Below, piece after piece: positions 46,257 to 55,851 of a stretch of 64,000 nt of DNA (its first letter is position 1; every line of letters starts with the position of its first letter). The position numbers and the translations under genes are program-made. The stretch covers positions 2,038,001 through 2,102,000 of the forward strand of contig ATWD01000001.1 of the NCBI GenBank assembly GCA_000421065.1, given 5' to 3'. This DNA is from Acidobacteriaceae bacterium TAA 166 (GTDB taxonomy: Bacteria; Acidobacteriota; Terriglobia; Terriglobales; Acidobacteriaceae). The notes below the pieces were generated by a model. That model was not told the origin of the DNA, made no database searches, and saw only the letters and a list, made by a program, of their open reading frames with translations.

Positions 46257-48956
46257 ATGTCGCTTTTTCGCCGTATCACGAATCTATTCTCACGCGGGAG
46301 GTTGGAGCGGGAGATACAGGACGAAGTGCATTCTCATCTCGACCTGCGCACCGCGGGAAACATCGCAGCAGGAATGACTCCTGAACAGGCTCGCCGGGAT
46401 GCTCTTCTACGATTTGGGAATCCTATTGTCATCAGAGAAAGAATTGTGGCGGTTGATGCTGGATTGGGAGTTGAGATGCTGTTCCGCGACCTGCGGTATG
46501 CGTTTCGACAATTTCAGAGAAATCCTACCTTCGCCATAACAGTCATTGGAACAATCGCTCTTGGCATTGCGGCAACGGTTGCGGTATTCAGCGTCGTCCA
46601 TTCCGTTCTATTACGCCCGCTCCCCTATAGACAGCCTGACCGGCTGGTTGTTGCAATCGGAGAGATGCGCAAGCGCAATACCTCGGACCTTCCATTCTCA
46701 AGCCCCGACTTTGTGGATCTGGAGAATGGCGCCAAGCGCATGTTTGAAGGTTTTGCCGGTGTACGGACGGGCAAGATGCTTTTAGAACATCGGGACGGCG
46801 GAATGGAACAAATTCGCACCGCTTCGATCACAACAAACTTTTTCAGTCTGTTGGGTGGGAAAATCCTGCTGGGCCGTGACTTCAACCAAACGGATGCACC
46901 CGCACAGGTTGGAATACTAGACGCAACAACGCCGACGCGGGCCGCGCAGAACACAGCACCCCCGGCGATTCTGAGCTATGAATATTGGCAGCGCCGCTAT
47001 GGAGGCAGTCCTTCCGTAATCGGGCAGCGGTTGTCGAGCGGTGCCAATAACGGCTCGGAGATTATAGGAGTCCTTGCCCCTGGATTTGAATTGCTCTTTC
47101 CTCCGAGGGCAGACGTTGAGCGTCTACCGGACGTTTGGATTGCAACCCGTCTCACTTACAACAACGCGGACCGGAAGACATTGATGTACCGCGTTATCGG
47201 GAGGTTAAAAGATAAGGTCAGCCTGGCCAATGCGCAATCAGAAGTCGATGGCGTTGCTGCTGAGCTACGAAGAGAGTTTTCTCTTTGGCAGACTTCCGAT
47301 TGCCATATTCAGTTACAACCAATGCACCAGTATCTGGTAGCAGAATTGAAGCCTTCCGTTGTCGCGTTAATGGGGGCAGCAGCATTCCTGCTCCTCATTG
47401 CCTGCGCGAATGTAGCCAATCTACTGTTGGTGCGGATGTCTTTGAGGGAGCGGGAACTTGCTATTCGCAATGCTCTCGGAGGCGGACGCTGGGACCTGGT
47501 TCGCCAAGTGTTGGCAGAGGCCACACTGCTCGCCGGAGCTGGGACAGTTTTTGGTTTAGGGATAGCCTGGGCAGCCATTCACGAATTATCGAACTTCGCT
47601 TTGCCCAATCAACCACTCCTGGCTTCGGTGAGTTTGGACCCCACCGTAATTGGATTCGCGGCTCTCTTCGGAATTGTTGCCGCAACACTCTTTGGAATCG
47701 GCCCCGTGCTGTATGTCTCACGCCCTGCTCTGATGACTGTTCTGCGGTCGAGCGGTCGAAACTCGTTGCTTGCCGGTGGACGCCTGCTGCGCAATGGCGT
47801 TGTCATCACGGAGATTGCTCTTTCCTTCGCGCTGCTGGTGGGAGCCGGGCTGATGCTTCGCAGCTTTCTCAAACTACAGAACGTCGATCCTGGATTTGAC
47901 GCTCGCAACCTTTTGACCTTCCAGGTCATCGCTCCTCAACCTTCGAACCCGGAACAGCGCAGTGCCTTCACACGCAAAATTCACGACTCTCTCATGAGCA
48001 TTTCCGGTGTGGCGGGCGTAACTGCCGCTACACCTTTTCCATTGGCAGACCAGTTCTTTCCCATCCGCTGGGGAACGGAACAGGCACTCGGCGATTCGAG
48101 TAGGTTTCAGTCTGCCGACTATCAGGTTGTTTTACCGGGCTACTTTGAAACCCTTAAGACACCTCTACTTACAGGACGCAGCTTTACGAATGCGGATAAC
48201 ACGCCGGAGCGCAATCTTGTCGTTATCGATCAACTCCTCGCCGCTAAGGCCTTTCCTCATGAATCCGCTGTTGGTCAGCGCATTCTGATACGTCTGCGCA
48301 CGCCCGAACCGGAATGGGTTGAGGTGATCGGTGTCGTGGCTCACCAGCGAGATACATCCCTGGCCGAAGCGGGCCGGGAAGAAGTTTATCTGACGGATGG
48401 CTTTATGGGACATGGTTTCACCACACGATGGGCCATCCGAACGTCGGGTGATCCAGCCTCCTACGGGGCAATTGTTCGTAGTCGTCTCGCTCAATTGAAC
48501 GGCCAAACGGTTCTAACTGAAATTGAACCTATGGATGAGCTGGTAAGACAGGCGAAAGCCACGACCCGCCTTGCGTTCATCTTGATCGGTGCCTTCTCCG
48601 TTGTGGCCGTGTTGCTTGCGGCGCTCGGTGTCTATGGCGTTCTTTCTACTTCGGTTCGTCAACGTACCTCTGAAATCGGCGTGCGGATGGCTCTCGGAGC
48701 CACGAGAATCAGAGTCTTCAGCCTGATTGTGGGCCAGGGATTAAGGCTCGGCGCGTCCGGCATTCTAATCGGCTGCGCCGTGGCCCTATGCCTATCCCAA
48801 TGGATTCGCAGTCTTCTGGTGGAAACAAAAGTGGCCGATCCGCTTACTTACTTCGGCATCACAATAACATTCTGCCTTATCGTAGCTCTCGCTTCGTGGC
48901 TGCCCGCGCTTCGTGCGGCTTCGGTCGATCCTATGCGCGCCCTGCGAAGTGAATGA
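46257..48956 (+). CDS. ADOP-family permease (MacB/FtsX-like), second copy
   Basis: An 899-residue paralogue of the preceding permease with the same order: prefix domain (SLFRRITNLFSRGRLEREIQ, QARRDALLRFGN), MacB core, FtsX (LLIACANVANLLLVRMSLRE, RELAIRNALGGG), second MacB region and last FtsX (VYGVLSTSVRQRTSEIGVRM). It starts 21 bp after the first permease, so the genes form one transcript. Divergence between the two copies is considerable, especially in the periplasmic parts, indicating an old duplication. Confidence 0.92.
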   Translation: MSLFRRITNLFSRGRLEREIQDEVHSHLDLRTAGNIAAGMTPEQARRDALLRFGNPIVIRERIVAVDAGLGVEMLFRDLRYAFRQFQRNPTFAITVIGTIALGIAATVAVFSVVHSVLLRPLPYRQPDRLVVAIGEMRKRNTSDLPFSSPDFVDLENGAKRMFEGFAGVRTGKMLLEHRDGGMEQIRTASITTNFFSLLGGKILLGRDFNQTDAPAQVGILDATTPTRAAQNTAPPAILSYEYWQRRYGGSPSVIGQRLSSGANNGSEIIGVLAPGFELLFPPRADVERLPDVWIATRLTYNNADRKTLMYRVIGRLKDKVSLANAQSEVDGVAAELRREFSLWQTSDCHIQLQPMHQYLVAELKPSVVALMGAAAFLLLIACANVANLLLVRMSLRERELAIRNALGGGRWDLVRQVLAEATLLAGAGTVFGLGIAWAAIHELSNFALPNQPLLASVSLDPTVIGFAALFGIVAATLFGIGPVLYVSRPALMTVLRSSGRNSLLAGGRLLRNGVVITEIALSFALLVGAGLMLRSFLKLQNVDPGFDARNLLTFQVIAPQPSNPEQRSAFTRKIHDSLMSISGVAGVTAATPFPLADQFFPIRWGTEQALGDSSRFQSADYQVVLPGYFETLKTPLLTGRSFTNADNTPERNLVVIDQLLAAKAFPHESAVGQRILIRLRTPEPEWVEVIGVVAHQRDTSLAEAGREEVYLTDGFMGHGFTTRWAIRTSGDPASYGAIVRSRLAQLNGQTVLTEIEPMDELVRQAKATTRLAFILIGAFSVVAVLLAALGVYGVLSTSVRQRTSEIGVRMALGATRIRVFSLIVGQGLRLGASGILIGCAVALCLSQWIRSLLVETKVADPLTYFGITITFCLIVALASWLPALRAASVDPMRALRSE

Positions 48957-48970
48957 GGGAGGCCCTCCCA

Positions 48971-50790
48971 ATGTCGTTATTAAGCGGAATCTCGAATCTA
49001 TTCTCTCGTGCGAAGCTTGCGCAAGATATCGATGATGAACTGCAAGCGCACATCGAAATGCAAGTGTCCGACAATATTGCTGCCGGCATGTCTTCCGAAG
49101 AGGCCCGCCGCGATGCTCTATTGAAGTTCGGCAATGTGACGGCAATGAAGGAGAAGGTTACAGGTGCGGATGCGGCGCTGACGCTGGAGAGCCTGTTTGC
49201 GGATGTTCGCTACGGTCTTCGTCAGCTCGTGCGCAATCGTGGGTTTGCTGTCATTGCCGTAATGACTCTGGCGCTCGGTATCGGCGCAACGACCGGGATC
49301 TTCTCGATACTGAATGCCTGGATCATTCAACCGCTACCGCTCAAAGATCCTCAGCAGCTTGTTATCTTTTGGAGAGCCGCGGCTGCCAGCCCCAATGAAC
49401 CTGCGTATTACTTCAGTTGGAGAGACTACTTGTATTTTCACGAACGCAGCCATGCGTTTCAATCGCTCGGCGCATCCTTCGAGCGCGGATACGCTTTGAC
49501 GGGAAGGGGGAGCCCGAGAGTTTGCACGGTGGGATAGCCAGCAGAACTCTCTTCGCCACGCTCGGAGTAACAGCCTTTCGTGGGCGGCTCTTTCTGGTGG
49601 ATGACGACAACGGACCTTCTGTTGCAGGGATTAGCTACGCTTTGTGGACGCAGCGATTTCACCAATCCCCGGAGGTGTTGGGCAAGACACTGACACCCAA
49701 TGACAAACCTTTCAAGGTCGTCGGGATTCTTCCTTCGGGGTTCTCCTACCGAGTCCTTGATTCGCCGCACGATGTAGAGGTGTGGACGTTGATTCAAGCA
49801 GGTGATCCAGAATACAAACCTGATTCGGTTGCCGGGGTCGCCATTGTTGGACGGCTCAAACCAGGAGCAACACTGAATCAGGCACGGTCGGAGATTACTC
49901 TCCTCAAGCATGAGAACGACCGGCACTCTCCCAACATCCTCAAGTCCACGGCACTGCTCGATGGACTCCAGCGGGACAACACGCGGACTGTGCGGTCGTC
50001 TCTCATCGTCCTGGGGGGAGCGCCGGTAACGGTTAGCCTGCCGGTATTGGCAGCAGCAGCGCTGCTCACTGTATTGTCCGGATTGATCTTTGGAGCATAC
50101 CCGGCATTTCGGGCCGCACGGCTCAATGTCAATCAGGCGTTGCGTTCGGGCAGCTCCGGCACTTCTGCGGGTGCGGAAAAGTTGCGCTCACGGAACATCC
50201 TTGTGCTGACGCAGATTGCCCTTTCCGTCATTCTCCTGATTGGCGTCGTTATTGTTGACGACCTTCCTTCGTCTGAATGTCCAGGCACTTGGATTCAACC
50301 CCGCCGATACTCACAGCATCAACCTGTCATTACCGCATAAGCGTTACGGTTCGGACACGCAGCTTACTCAATTTGCGGATCGTTTATCTCAGCAACTGAG
50401 AGCGCTTCCGGGCGTGGATTCCGTAGGAATGACATACTTCCTCAGATTGTCGGATGCCGGAACCGTGCCGTTCCAAATGAAAAGTTGGGACGATCTCACG
50501 GAGGAGCATTTGCCACAAGCCGTACCGGTTACTGTCGGGCCTGGATATTTTCGGGCAATGGGTATTGCGACGGTCGGGGGCCGAGACTTTGCAGGCTCCG
50601 ACGTGCAGGCGACGCACCCGATCGCCCTCATCAATGAAGAGGCCGTTCAACGGTACTTCGGGGCAAGAACCCAATTGGCGAACATCTCCGCATCGGAGAC
50701 CCGAAAGATCCGGAAACACAGAAGAATCCCTGGCTCGAGGTGGTTGGTGTCGTACAAGCATGAAATCGACTCGCAAAAGCTCCGAATGAG
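48971..50790 (+). pseudogene. Third ADOP-family permease, frameshifted and truncated
   Basis: Begins 14 bp after the second permease with the usual prefix (SLLSGISNLFSRAKLAQDID, ARRDALLKFGN). A homopolymer-type shift near 49507 (GGGGG run) moves the reading to a frame carrying the MacB core (GYALTGRG, then ESLHGGIASRTLFATLGVTA), a second shift near 50255 leads to LRLNVQALGFNPADTHSINL, and a third near 50680 to PIGEHLRIGDPKDPETQKNP and WLEVVGVVQA. The closing FtsX unit is missing, and the first FtsX unit has also lost a large part. Clearly a dead copy. Confidence 0.88.
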
Positions 50791-50894
50791 CAGGGCAGGT
50801 CGTCAGAAGTTGACGGAAATAGGCCCCCCCGGCTGATTCTCATCAGAGAAACTTTCTAAGCCGGGATTTGATGCAACTCACCGATCCAGCTCCC

Positions 50895-52673
50895 CTAAGG
50901 CGACAATATGAATTGTGTCACTCTCTCGCCTCGTCCTGAGTCAGCAGTCGTAAGCAGCGTCGTGGCCAAAACAGCCCCAAAGCGGTCAATCGTTATAATC
51001 TGAGGCGTCGCTGTAAAGTTCATTGCAACGCCAACAGCATTATCTATAGCTGTCCTGCGAACGAATGACAGTACCTTATCGTTTGTCGTGTCGATCATTG
51101 TCATGGAGCCATCCCGGAGCGCAGAATTTGACCGGCGCAGGCTCATCAACTCCCTATACCAGTTCAGTAGAGAATGAGCGTCGTAGTTCTCGCTCGCGAC
51201 ATTCATCTCCCTATGACTGTAGGGGATTGGAAGCCACGTCAGCCTGCCGGTTGTGAAGCCGGCGTTCGTTCCACCGGTCCACTGCATCGGTGTCCGATCA
51301 CCATCGCGACCCTTTTCCGCTGGCCAGCCAAGGATACCGATCGGATCTTTGACGTCTTCCTTACGCGTAGGCGGCGTCGTCACCATACCAATCTCATCTC
51401 CGTAGTACATCAGCGCCGTTGCACGCGAGGTGAAAAGAAGTGTTGAGAGCATCTTCTGAATCGCCAGAGACTGCATTCCGTCCGTCACGATGCCAGTCGA
51501 CGCCGCGGTGCAATAGCGATCTGCACGGGCATTGTCGTGGCTGTCGAAGACAAATAACGGCTGGCTGCCATGAATCTTCGTCTCTGCATCTTCGATGTTC
51601 CCGCGAAATGCTGCAACATCGAGCTTGTTGAACATCCCTACCTGGAAGTCCATCGGCAGTTGCAGTTCGTCCTTCTTCGCTCCTCCATAGGTACGGTCCA
51701 GATCGGTCACATTTTCGAAGTACGTCTCCCCAATCAAGACTCGATTTCCTAAATAGCTATCGATCAAGGTCCGCATACGCCGCAGCACATCGTGCACTTC
51801 AGGCAAGTTGCTCGTCTGAGTGTCGTGCAGCCGAAGGTCTCCATAAGCATTGCGCGACGTCTTTCCGTTCGCGTCCAGCAACGGAGTTTCATCCTTCATG
51901 TCAATATTTTCAAATAGCGTTGGTATCGCATCTAGGCGAAACCCCGCAACCCCACGATCCAGCTAGAAGCGCAGCACGTCGAACATCGCCTTCTCCACGG
52001 CTGGATTGCGCCAGTTCAGGTCCGGCTGCTCCACATAAAACTTATGGTAGTAAAACTGCTTCGTCCTCGGGTCAAACTTCCACGCCGAGTGACCAAACAG
52101 GCTTTCCCAGTTGTTAGGCGGCTTGGTCTTATCTGGCCCCGTGCCGTCGGCCCAGACATACCAATCGCGCTTAGCATTCGTACGGCTGCTGCGCGACTCC
52201 TTAAACCATGCGTTTTGATCGCTGGTATGGTTCAGAACCATGTCCAGCAGCACTCGAATGTGGTGCTTGCGCGCCTCCTCGATCAGCTGGTCCATATCGG
52301 CCAACGTTCCATACTGAGGATCGACCGATCTGTAATCCGAGATGTCGTAGCCAAAATCGACCTGCGGCGACGGAAACATCGGCGCAATCCAGATCGCATC
52401 CACACCCAGGCGCTCCAGGTATCCGAGGTGTTCGGTAATTCCCTTCAGATCACCCGTGCCGTCACCGTTCGTATCCTGAAAGCTCCGCGGATAGATCTCA
52501 TAGAACACCGCATGCTTCCACCACGGATCGCCAGCGTCGGCGATCACGACGCTCCCCGTCCTCGTTGAGGAAGCCGTCTGTGCGAGAAGAGAGCTGAGCA
52601 GGAGGCCAAAGGCCAGCAGAAGTGCCGAAAAGACACCCGCCCTCCGAAGGAGCACTGAGCCGATGCGATACAT
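50895..52673 (-). pseudogene. Exported GH13 alpha-glucosidase-type enzyme with internal TAG
   Basis: From the ATG at 52673 (GGAGATCTTCT in front) a signal peptide and a GH13 catalytic domain follow: WWKHAVFYEIYPRSFQDTNG, DAIWIAPMFPSPQVDFGYDI, LLDMVLNHTS. Codon 237 (51965-51963) is TAG where the family has Trp (VLRF-W-LDRGVAGFRLDA). The frame continues uninterrupted with the nucleophile Asp in GFRLDAIP, Glu in LIGETYF and FDSHDNAR, to a normal C-terminus at 50895. A single G-to-A change (TGG to TAG) would account for it. Without readthrough the product has no active site. Full length would be 592 residues, oligo-1,6-/alpha-glucosidase-like. Confidence 0.85.
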
Positions 52674-52758
52674 AGAAGATCTCCTGGAGGCGAGCACTGC
52701 TTTGCCCTGGCAAGATAAAGCAAATAGATGAAGAGCTTCTGCGCAATTCGTAAGAAGA

Positions 52759-53745
52759 TCAAGATCTATTGATCTCCCCTTCAATAAGCCGCCTCAGCAG
52801 AAGATGAAAGACGCGATCTGAGTCAGGCTCGAGGCACACCATGACATTTGCCGCACCGGGCGTCTCTTGTGTAAGGCCCCGATCGTCCACAATCAGGCGC
52901 ATCGACTGCACAGGACAGGTCTGCGGGTCCAGCACCTGCTCGACGGCGAGGATGTCGTAGAGCGTCGGTGTTGGATTGCTGGTCGAGAGCGTCCACTGTT
53001 CATACAGCGTTGTTATCGCATCGGTCAGCGGCGTATCCGAGCTGAACAGAGCGGCGCGCTTATTTTCATCCAGCTTCAACTGCGTGGAATCGAGCGGCAA
53101 TACCGTCAGAGGAATACCTGAGGCAAAAAGCTTGCGCGCCGCCGCAATATCCGATCGAATGTTGTACTCCGGGTCTGGACCGTGATCGGGCCGATAGCCC
53201 AGGTCGCCATAACCACGCCGCACCGAGCCCCCCATAATCACCACGCGCTTCAGCTTGTGTGCAAGCGCAGGATCACGGTCCAGCAGGTCTCCAACATTGG
53301 TAAGCGGCGCCACGGAGATCAGCGTGATCTCTCCAGGCGCCCTGCGAATCTGATCCAGCATCCAACTCACCGCATCCGGCAAAGGCTGGGACGCTACAGG
53401 CTGACGCCTTGCCCATGCCGCCTGGGTAAAGGGAGCATCCGTCGCCGGCGCTGTCGTCCTCCCGACAGCAACTGGAATCTCACCGCGGCCACCAGCCGCA
53501 ACAAAACGCTGCAGCAGGCGCGCGCGCAACGCAGTATCGCCCCAGGCGGAGGTAACGCCCAGCAACTCCACCTGCGGGCTTCGCAGCAGCAGGCCCAAAG
53601 CAAACGCATCGTCTATATCGTCACCGATGTCGGTATCGAAGATTACCTTTTCGCGGGCGCTAGGCGAGGACTTTGGCGTCTGCGATCCTACCGGCAAGAC
53701 AAAAAGGAAAGACAAAAGCACGACAACGAGACGGCGCGAGATCAC
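52759..53745 (-). CDS. Exported inosine-uridine-type nucleoside hydrolase
   Basis: A 328-residue nucleoside hydrolase with an N-terminal signal peptide (MISRRLVVVLLSFLFVLPVG). The Ca/ribose-binding cluster DTDIGDDIDDAF (residues 37-48) and VAPLTNVGDLL, VVIMGGSVRRG and the PDPEYNIRSD region are intact. It releases ribose from nucleosides outside the cytoplasm. The ATG overlaps the ribokinase stop (ATGA), and a sugar transporter is next, so the set reads as nucleoside cleavage, ribose uptake and phosphorylation. The GH13 gene follows after 85 bp. Confidence 0.92.
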   Translation of the reverse strand: MISRRLVVVLLSFLFVLPVGSQTPKSSPSAREKVIFDTDIGDDIDDAFALGLLLRSPQVELLGVTSAWGDTALRARLLQRFVAAGGRGEIPVAVGRTTAPATDAPFTQAAWARRQPVASQPLPDAVSWMLDQIRRAPGEITLISVAPLTNVGDLLDRDPALAHKLKRVVIMGGSVRRGYGDLGYRPDHGPDPEYNIRSDIAAARKLFASGIPLTVLPLDSTQLKLDENKRAALFSSDTPLTDAITTLYEQWTLSTSNPTPTLYDILAVEQVLDPQTCPVQSMRLIVDDRGLTQETPGAANVMVCLEPDSDRVFHLLLRRLIEGEINRS

Positions 53746-54695
53746 GAGCGAACCTCCAGGGGGCTACTGCTTTGCATGGTATCCATAAGCGTGCGAACCT
53801 CCGCCTCCGTAGGCAACGAGGGCAGCGCACCGGTTCGCGTAACCGAGACAGCCGCTGCCGCTGCTGCGAAGCGAGCCGACTCTCGGGGATCGTCGCCGTA
53901 GACCAGCCGCCATGCAAAGGCACCGTTAAAGCAATCCCCCGCTGCCGTCGTATCGACGACTGCAACCGAGAAAGGAGCAATCATCTCCCGTATGCCGGTA
54001 GCTGTGGCAAGGTAGGCTCCCCGTCCGCCAAGCTTCAGCAGCAAGTTGCGCGGCCCGTCTCGAAGGATGCTGTCGGCGAGCTCACGCAGCCTCCTCTCGC
54101 TCGCCTCACCGAGCCACGTGCCGAAGAGTAATTCCGCCTCCGATTCGTTCGGCGTCAGCCACGTGACCTTGCGTATCGTCTCGGCCGAGAACGCTTGCGC
54201 CGGTGCCGGGTCAAGCATCAGGGGAACTCCGTACTCCTCGCACAGCAGTGCAAGCGCATCCAGCGTCGGAAGCGGCGTTTCGAGCTGCGTCAAGACCATA
54301 CCTGCCCCGGCGATACGATCGCGATGGGCGTACAGAAGATCAGGGCTAAGCTGCCCGTTTGCCCCGGCAGAAAGCAAGATCGCATTCTCCCCCGAAGCAG
54401 TCACGGTGATCACCGCCACTCCAGAGCCGCCCTCTGCCCTTCCGATAAGATTCGTAGCCAATCCAGCCTCGGCAAGCGAGGTCAGCAGCCCATCCCCCAG
54501 CGAATCGCGTCCCACCAATCCCAACATAATCGCCCTTCCCCCCAGCCGGGCAACCGCAGTCGCCTGATTAGCACCCTTACCTCCGGTAAAAATGGAGAAG
54601 GATGCGGCATGCAGCGTCTCGCCCGGTAACGGCAGCCGCTCTGCCCGCAACACCAGGTCGGTATTGATGCTTCCAACCACTACGATTGGCTTCAC
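53742..54695 (-). CDS. rbsK: Ribokinase
   Basis: A 317-residue PfkB-family kinase: SINTDLVLRAERLPLPGETL, FTGGKGANQATAVARLGG and the anion-hole/catalytic motif VVDTTAAGDCFNGAFAW with the catalytic Asp. The GKGANQA segment and overall length match ribokinase. It makes ribose-5-phosphate from ribose and ATP. It lies between the sugar transporter (11 bp upstream) and the nucleoside hydrolase (overlapping), supporting ribose as substrate. Confidence 0.92.
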   Translation of the reverse strand: MKPIVVVGSINTDLVLRAERLPLPGETLHAASFSIFTGGKGANQATAVARLGGRAIMLGLVGRDSLGDGLLTSLAEAGLATNLIGRAEGGSGVAVITVTASGENAILLSAGANGQLSPDLLYAHRDRIAGAGMVLTQLETPLPTLDALALLCEEYGVPLMLDPAPAQAFSAETIRKVTWLTPNESEAELLFGTWLGEASERRLRELADSILRDGPRNLLLKLGGRGAYLATATGIREMIAPFSVAVVDTTAAGDCFNGAFAWRLVYGDDPRESARFAAAAAAVSVTRTGALPSLPTEAEVRTLMDTMQSSSPLEVRS

Positions 54696-54706
54696 GTCTT
54701 TCTCCT

Positions 54707-55705
54707 CTAACGATGCAGCGGCGCAAGTGCAATCAGCGCCAATCCAAGAATGAATGCAAGAAACATCAGAGCCAGCAGCCTGTTCACGGTTCCTGATGCG
54801 CCGGCGAACTCACGCCATACAAAAACGCCCCATACTGCACTGACCATGGTAGCTCCCTGCCCTGCCGCATACGAGATAGCTGGGCCGACAAAGCTGCCCT
54901 GCGCCGCCGCCACGTTCAATGTCGCCCCGGCCATCCAGATCAGCCCACCCAGCATACCCGCAGCATGAAAACCGGCAGGTGAGGAACGAAAGTCTTTCAT
55001 CTGCAGGGACGGGCCTCCAGTCAGCGGCTTCTTCATCATCAGCAGATTCACTGGGATTGCACACAGCTCCACGCCAATCGCGAAGAATGCCAAGGCTGCA
55101 TATGGCGAAAATTCATGTGGCGGCTGCATGGAGCGCGTAAGAACCGGATAGAACAATCCCATCAACAGGCCGCTCACCAGGCTCAGCACCAAGCCTCTCG
55201 CCGTGAGTTGCTGCCTCGTCGCGTCCCGCATCCTGTAAGCCAGGGCGTCCAGCACGATAGCCAACAAAACCAGCGCGACCCCGCCGAACAGCAGTCGCGC
55301 ACTCCCCAGCGGCGCAAGCAGGTAGTTGAGAATCACCCCCAATACCAGGGCGACTCCAATCCCAACGGGAAACGCCACCGCCAACCCGGCGATCTCAATC
55401 GCCACCACCAGAAGCTGATTTGCCAGGTTGAAGATCATACCCGCAGCCAGCGCCAGGAGGAGATGCACGCCATCGGAGGCTCCGAGTGAGCCCACGAATC
55501 CCGCTCCCCCACCAAGCAATAGCCCGAACACGATGCTGCTGCCCAGCACTCCAACCACATAGTCCCAGTAGAAAAGAGCGAATGGCCAACCACGCGTAAG
55601 CTTTAGGGTCGACGCCCAGGAGCCCCAGCAAAGCATGCTGCTGAGCAGCAGCCCAAGCTGGGCCAGATAAGTTTGAGGCTGGTAGGGCAGATTTTTGATC
55701 ACCAT
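54707..55705 (-). CDS. GRP/RhaT-like sugar transporter (10 TM)
   Basis: A 332-residue, very hydrophobic protein of the drug/metabolite superfamily: LLLSSMLCWGSWASTLKLTR, WPFALFYWDYVVGV and, near the end, AQGSFVGPAISYAAGQGATM. It resembles glucose/ribose uptake proteins (GRP family). Given ribokinase and nucleoside hydrolase downstream, ribose is the likely cargo. First gene of the leftward operon; a LacI-type operator candidate sits 15 bp upstream of its start codon. Confidence 0.85.
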   Translation of the reverse strand: MVIKNLPYQPQTYLAQLGLLLSSMLCWGSWASTLKLTRGWPFALFYWDYVVGVLGSSIVFGLLLGGGAGFVGSLGASDGVHLLLALAAGMIFNLANQLLVVAIEIAGLAVAFPVGIGVALVLGVILNYLLAPLGSARLLFGGVALVLLAIVLDALAYRMRDATRQQLTARGLVLSLVSGLLMGLFYPVLTRSMQPPHEFSPYAALAFFAIGVELCAIPVNLLMMKKPLTGGPSLQMKDFRSSPAGFHAAGMLGGLIWMAGATLNVAAAQGSFVGPAISYAAGQGATMVSAVWGVFVWREFAGASGTVNRLLALMFLAFILGLALIALAPLHR

Positions 55706-55719
55706 TCGTCCCCGTTAAA

Positions 55720-55731
55720 TGAACCGTTTCA
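55720..55731. promoter_or_regulatory. LacI-type operator candidate 1
   Basis: TGAACCGTTTCA is an imperfect palindrome with the central CG typical of LacI-family operators. It lies just upstream of the leftward transporter start. The identical 12-mer recurs at 55853. Confidence 0.5.
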
Positions 55732-55814
55732 AATAAATGGAGTGAAACAGAATTTCTCTATAGATGTCAACGATGCTAGACTCCCCGGCGAACCTGTCTT
55801 AGGCTGGAATGCCG

Positions 55815-55844
55815 TTGACAATATTACAAAGGCACCCTTACGAT
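55815..55844 (+). promoter_or_regulatory. Promoter of the rightward glycan operon
   Basis: TTGACA (55815-55820) and TACGAT (55839-55844) are separated by 18 bp. The start point would fall at about 55851, on the first codons of the SGNH gene and inside the second operator, so repression by occlusion is easy; it would also imply a nearly leaderless message. Confidence 0.45.
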
Positions 55845-55851
55845 TCAGCAC

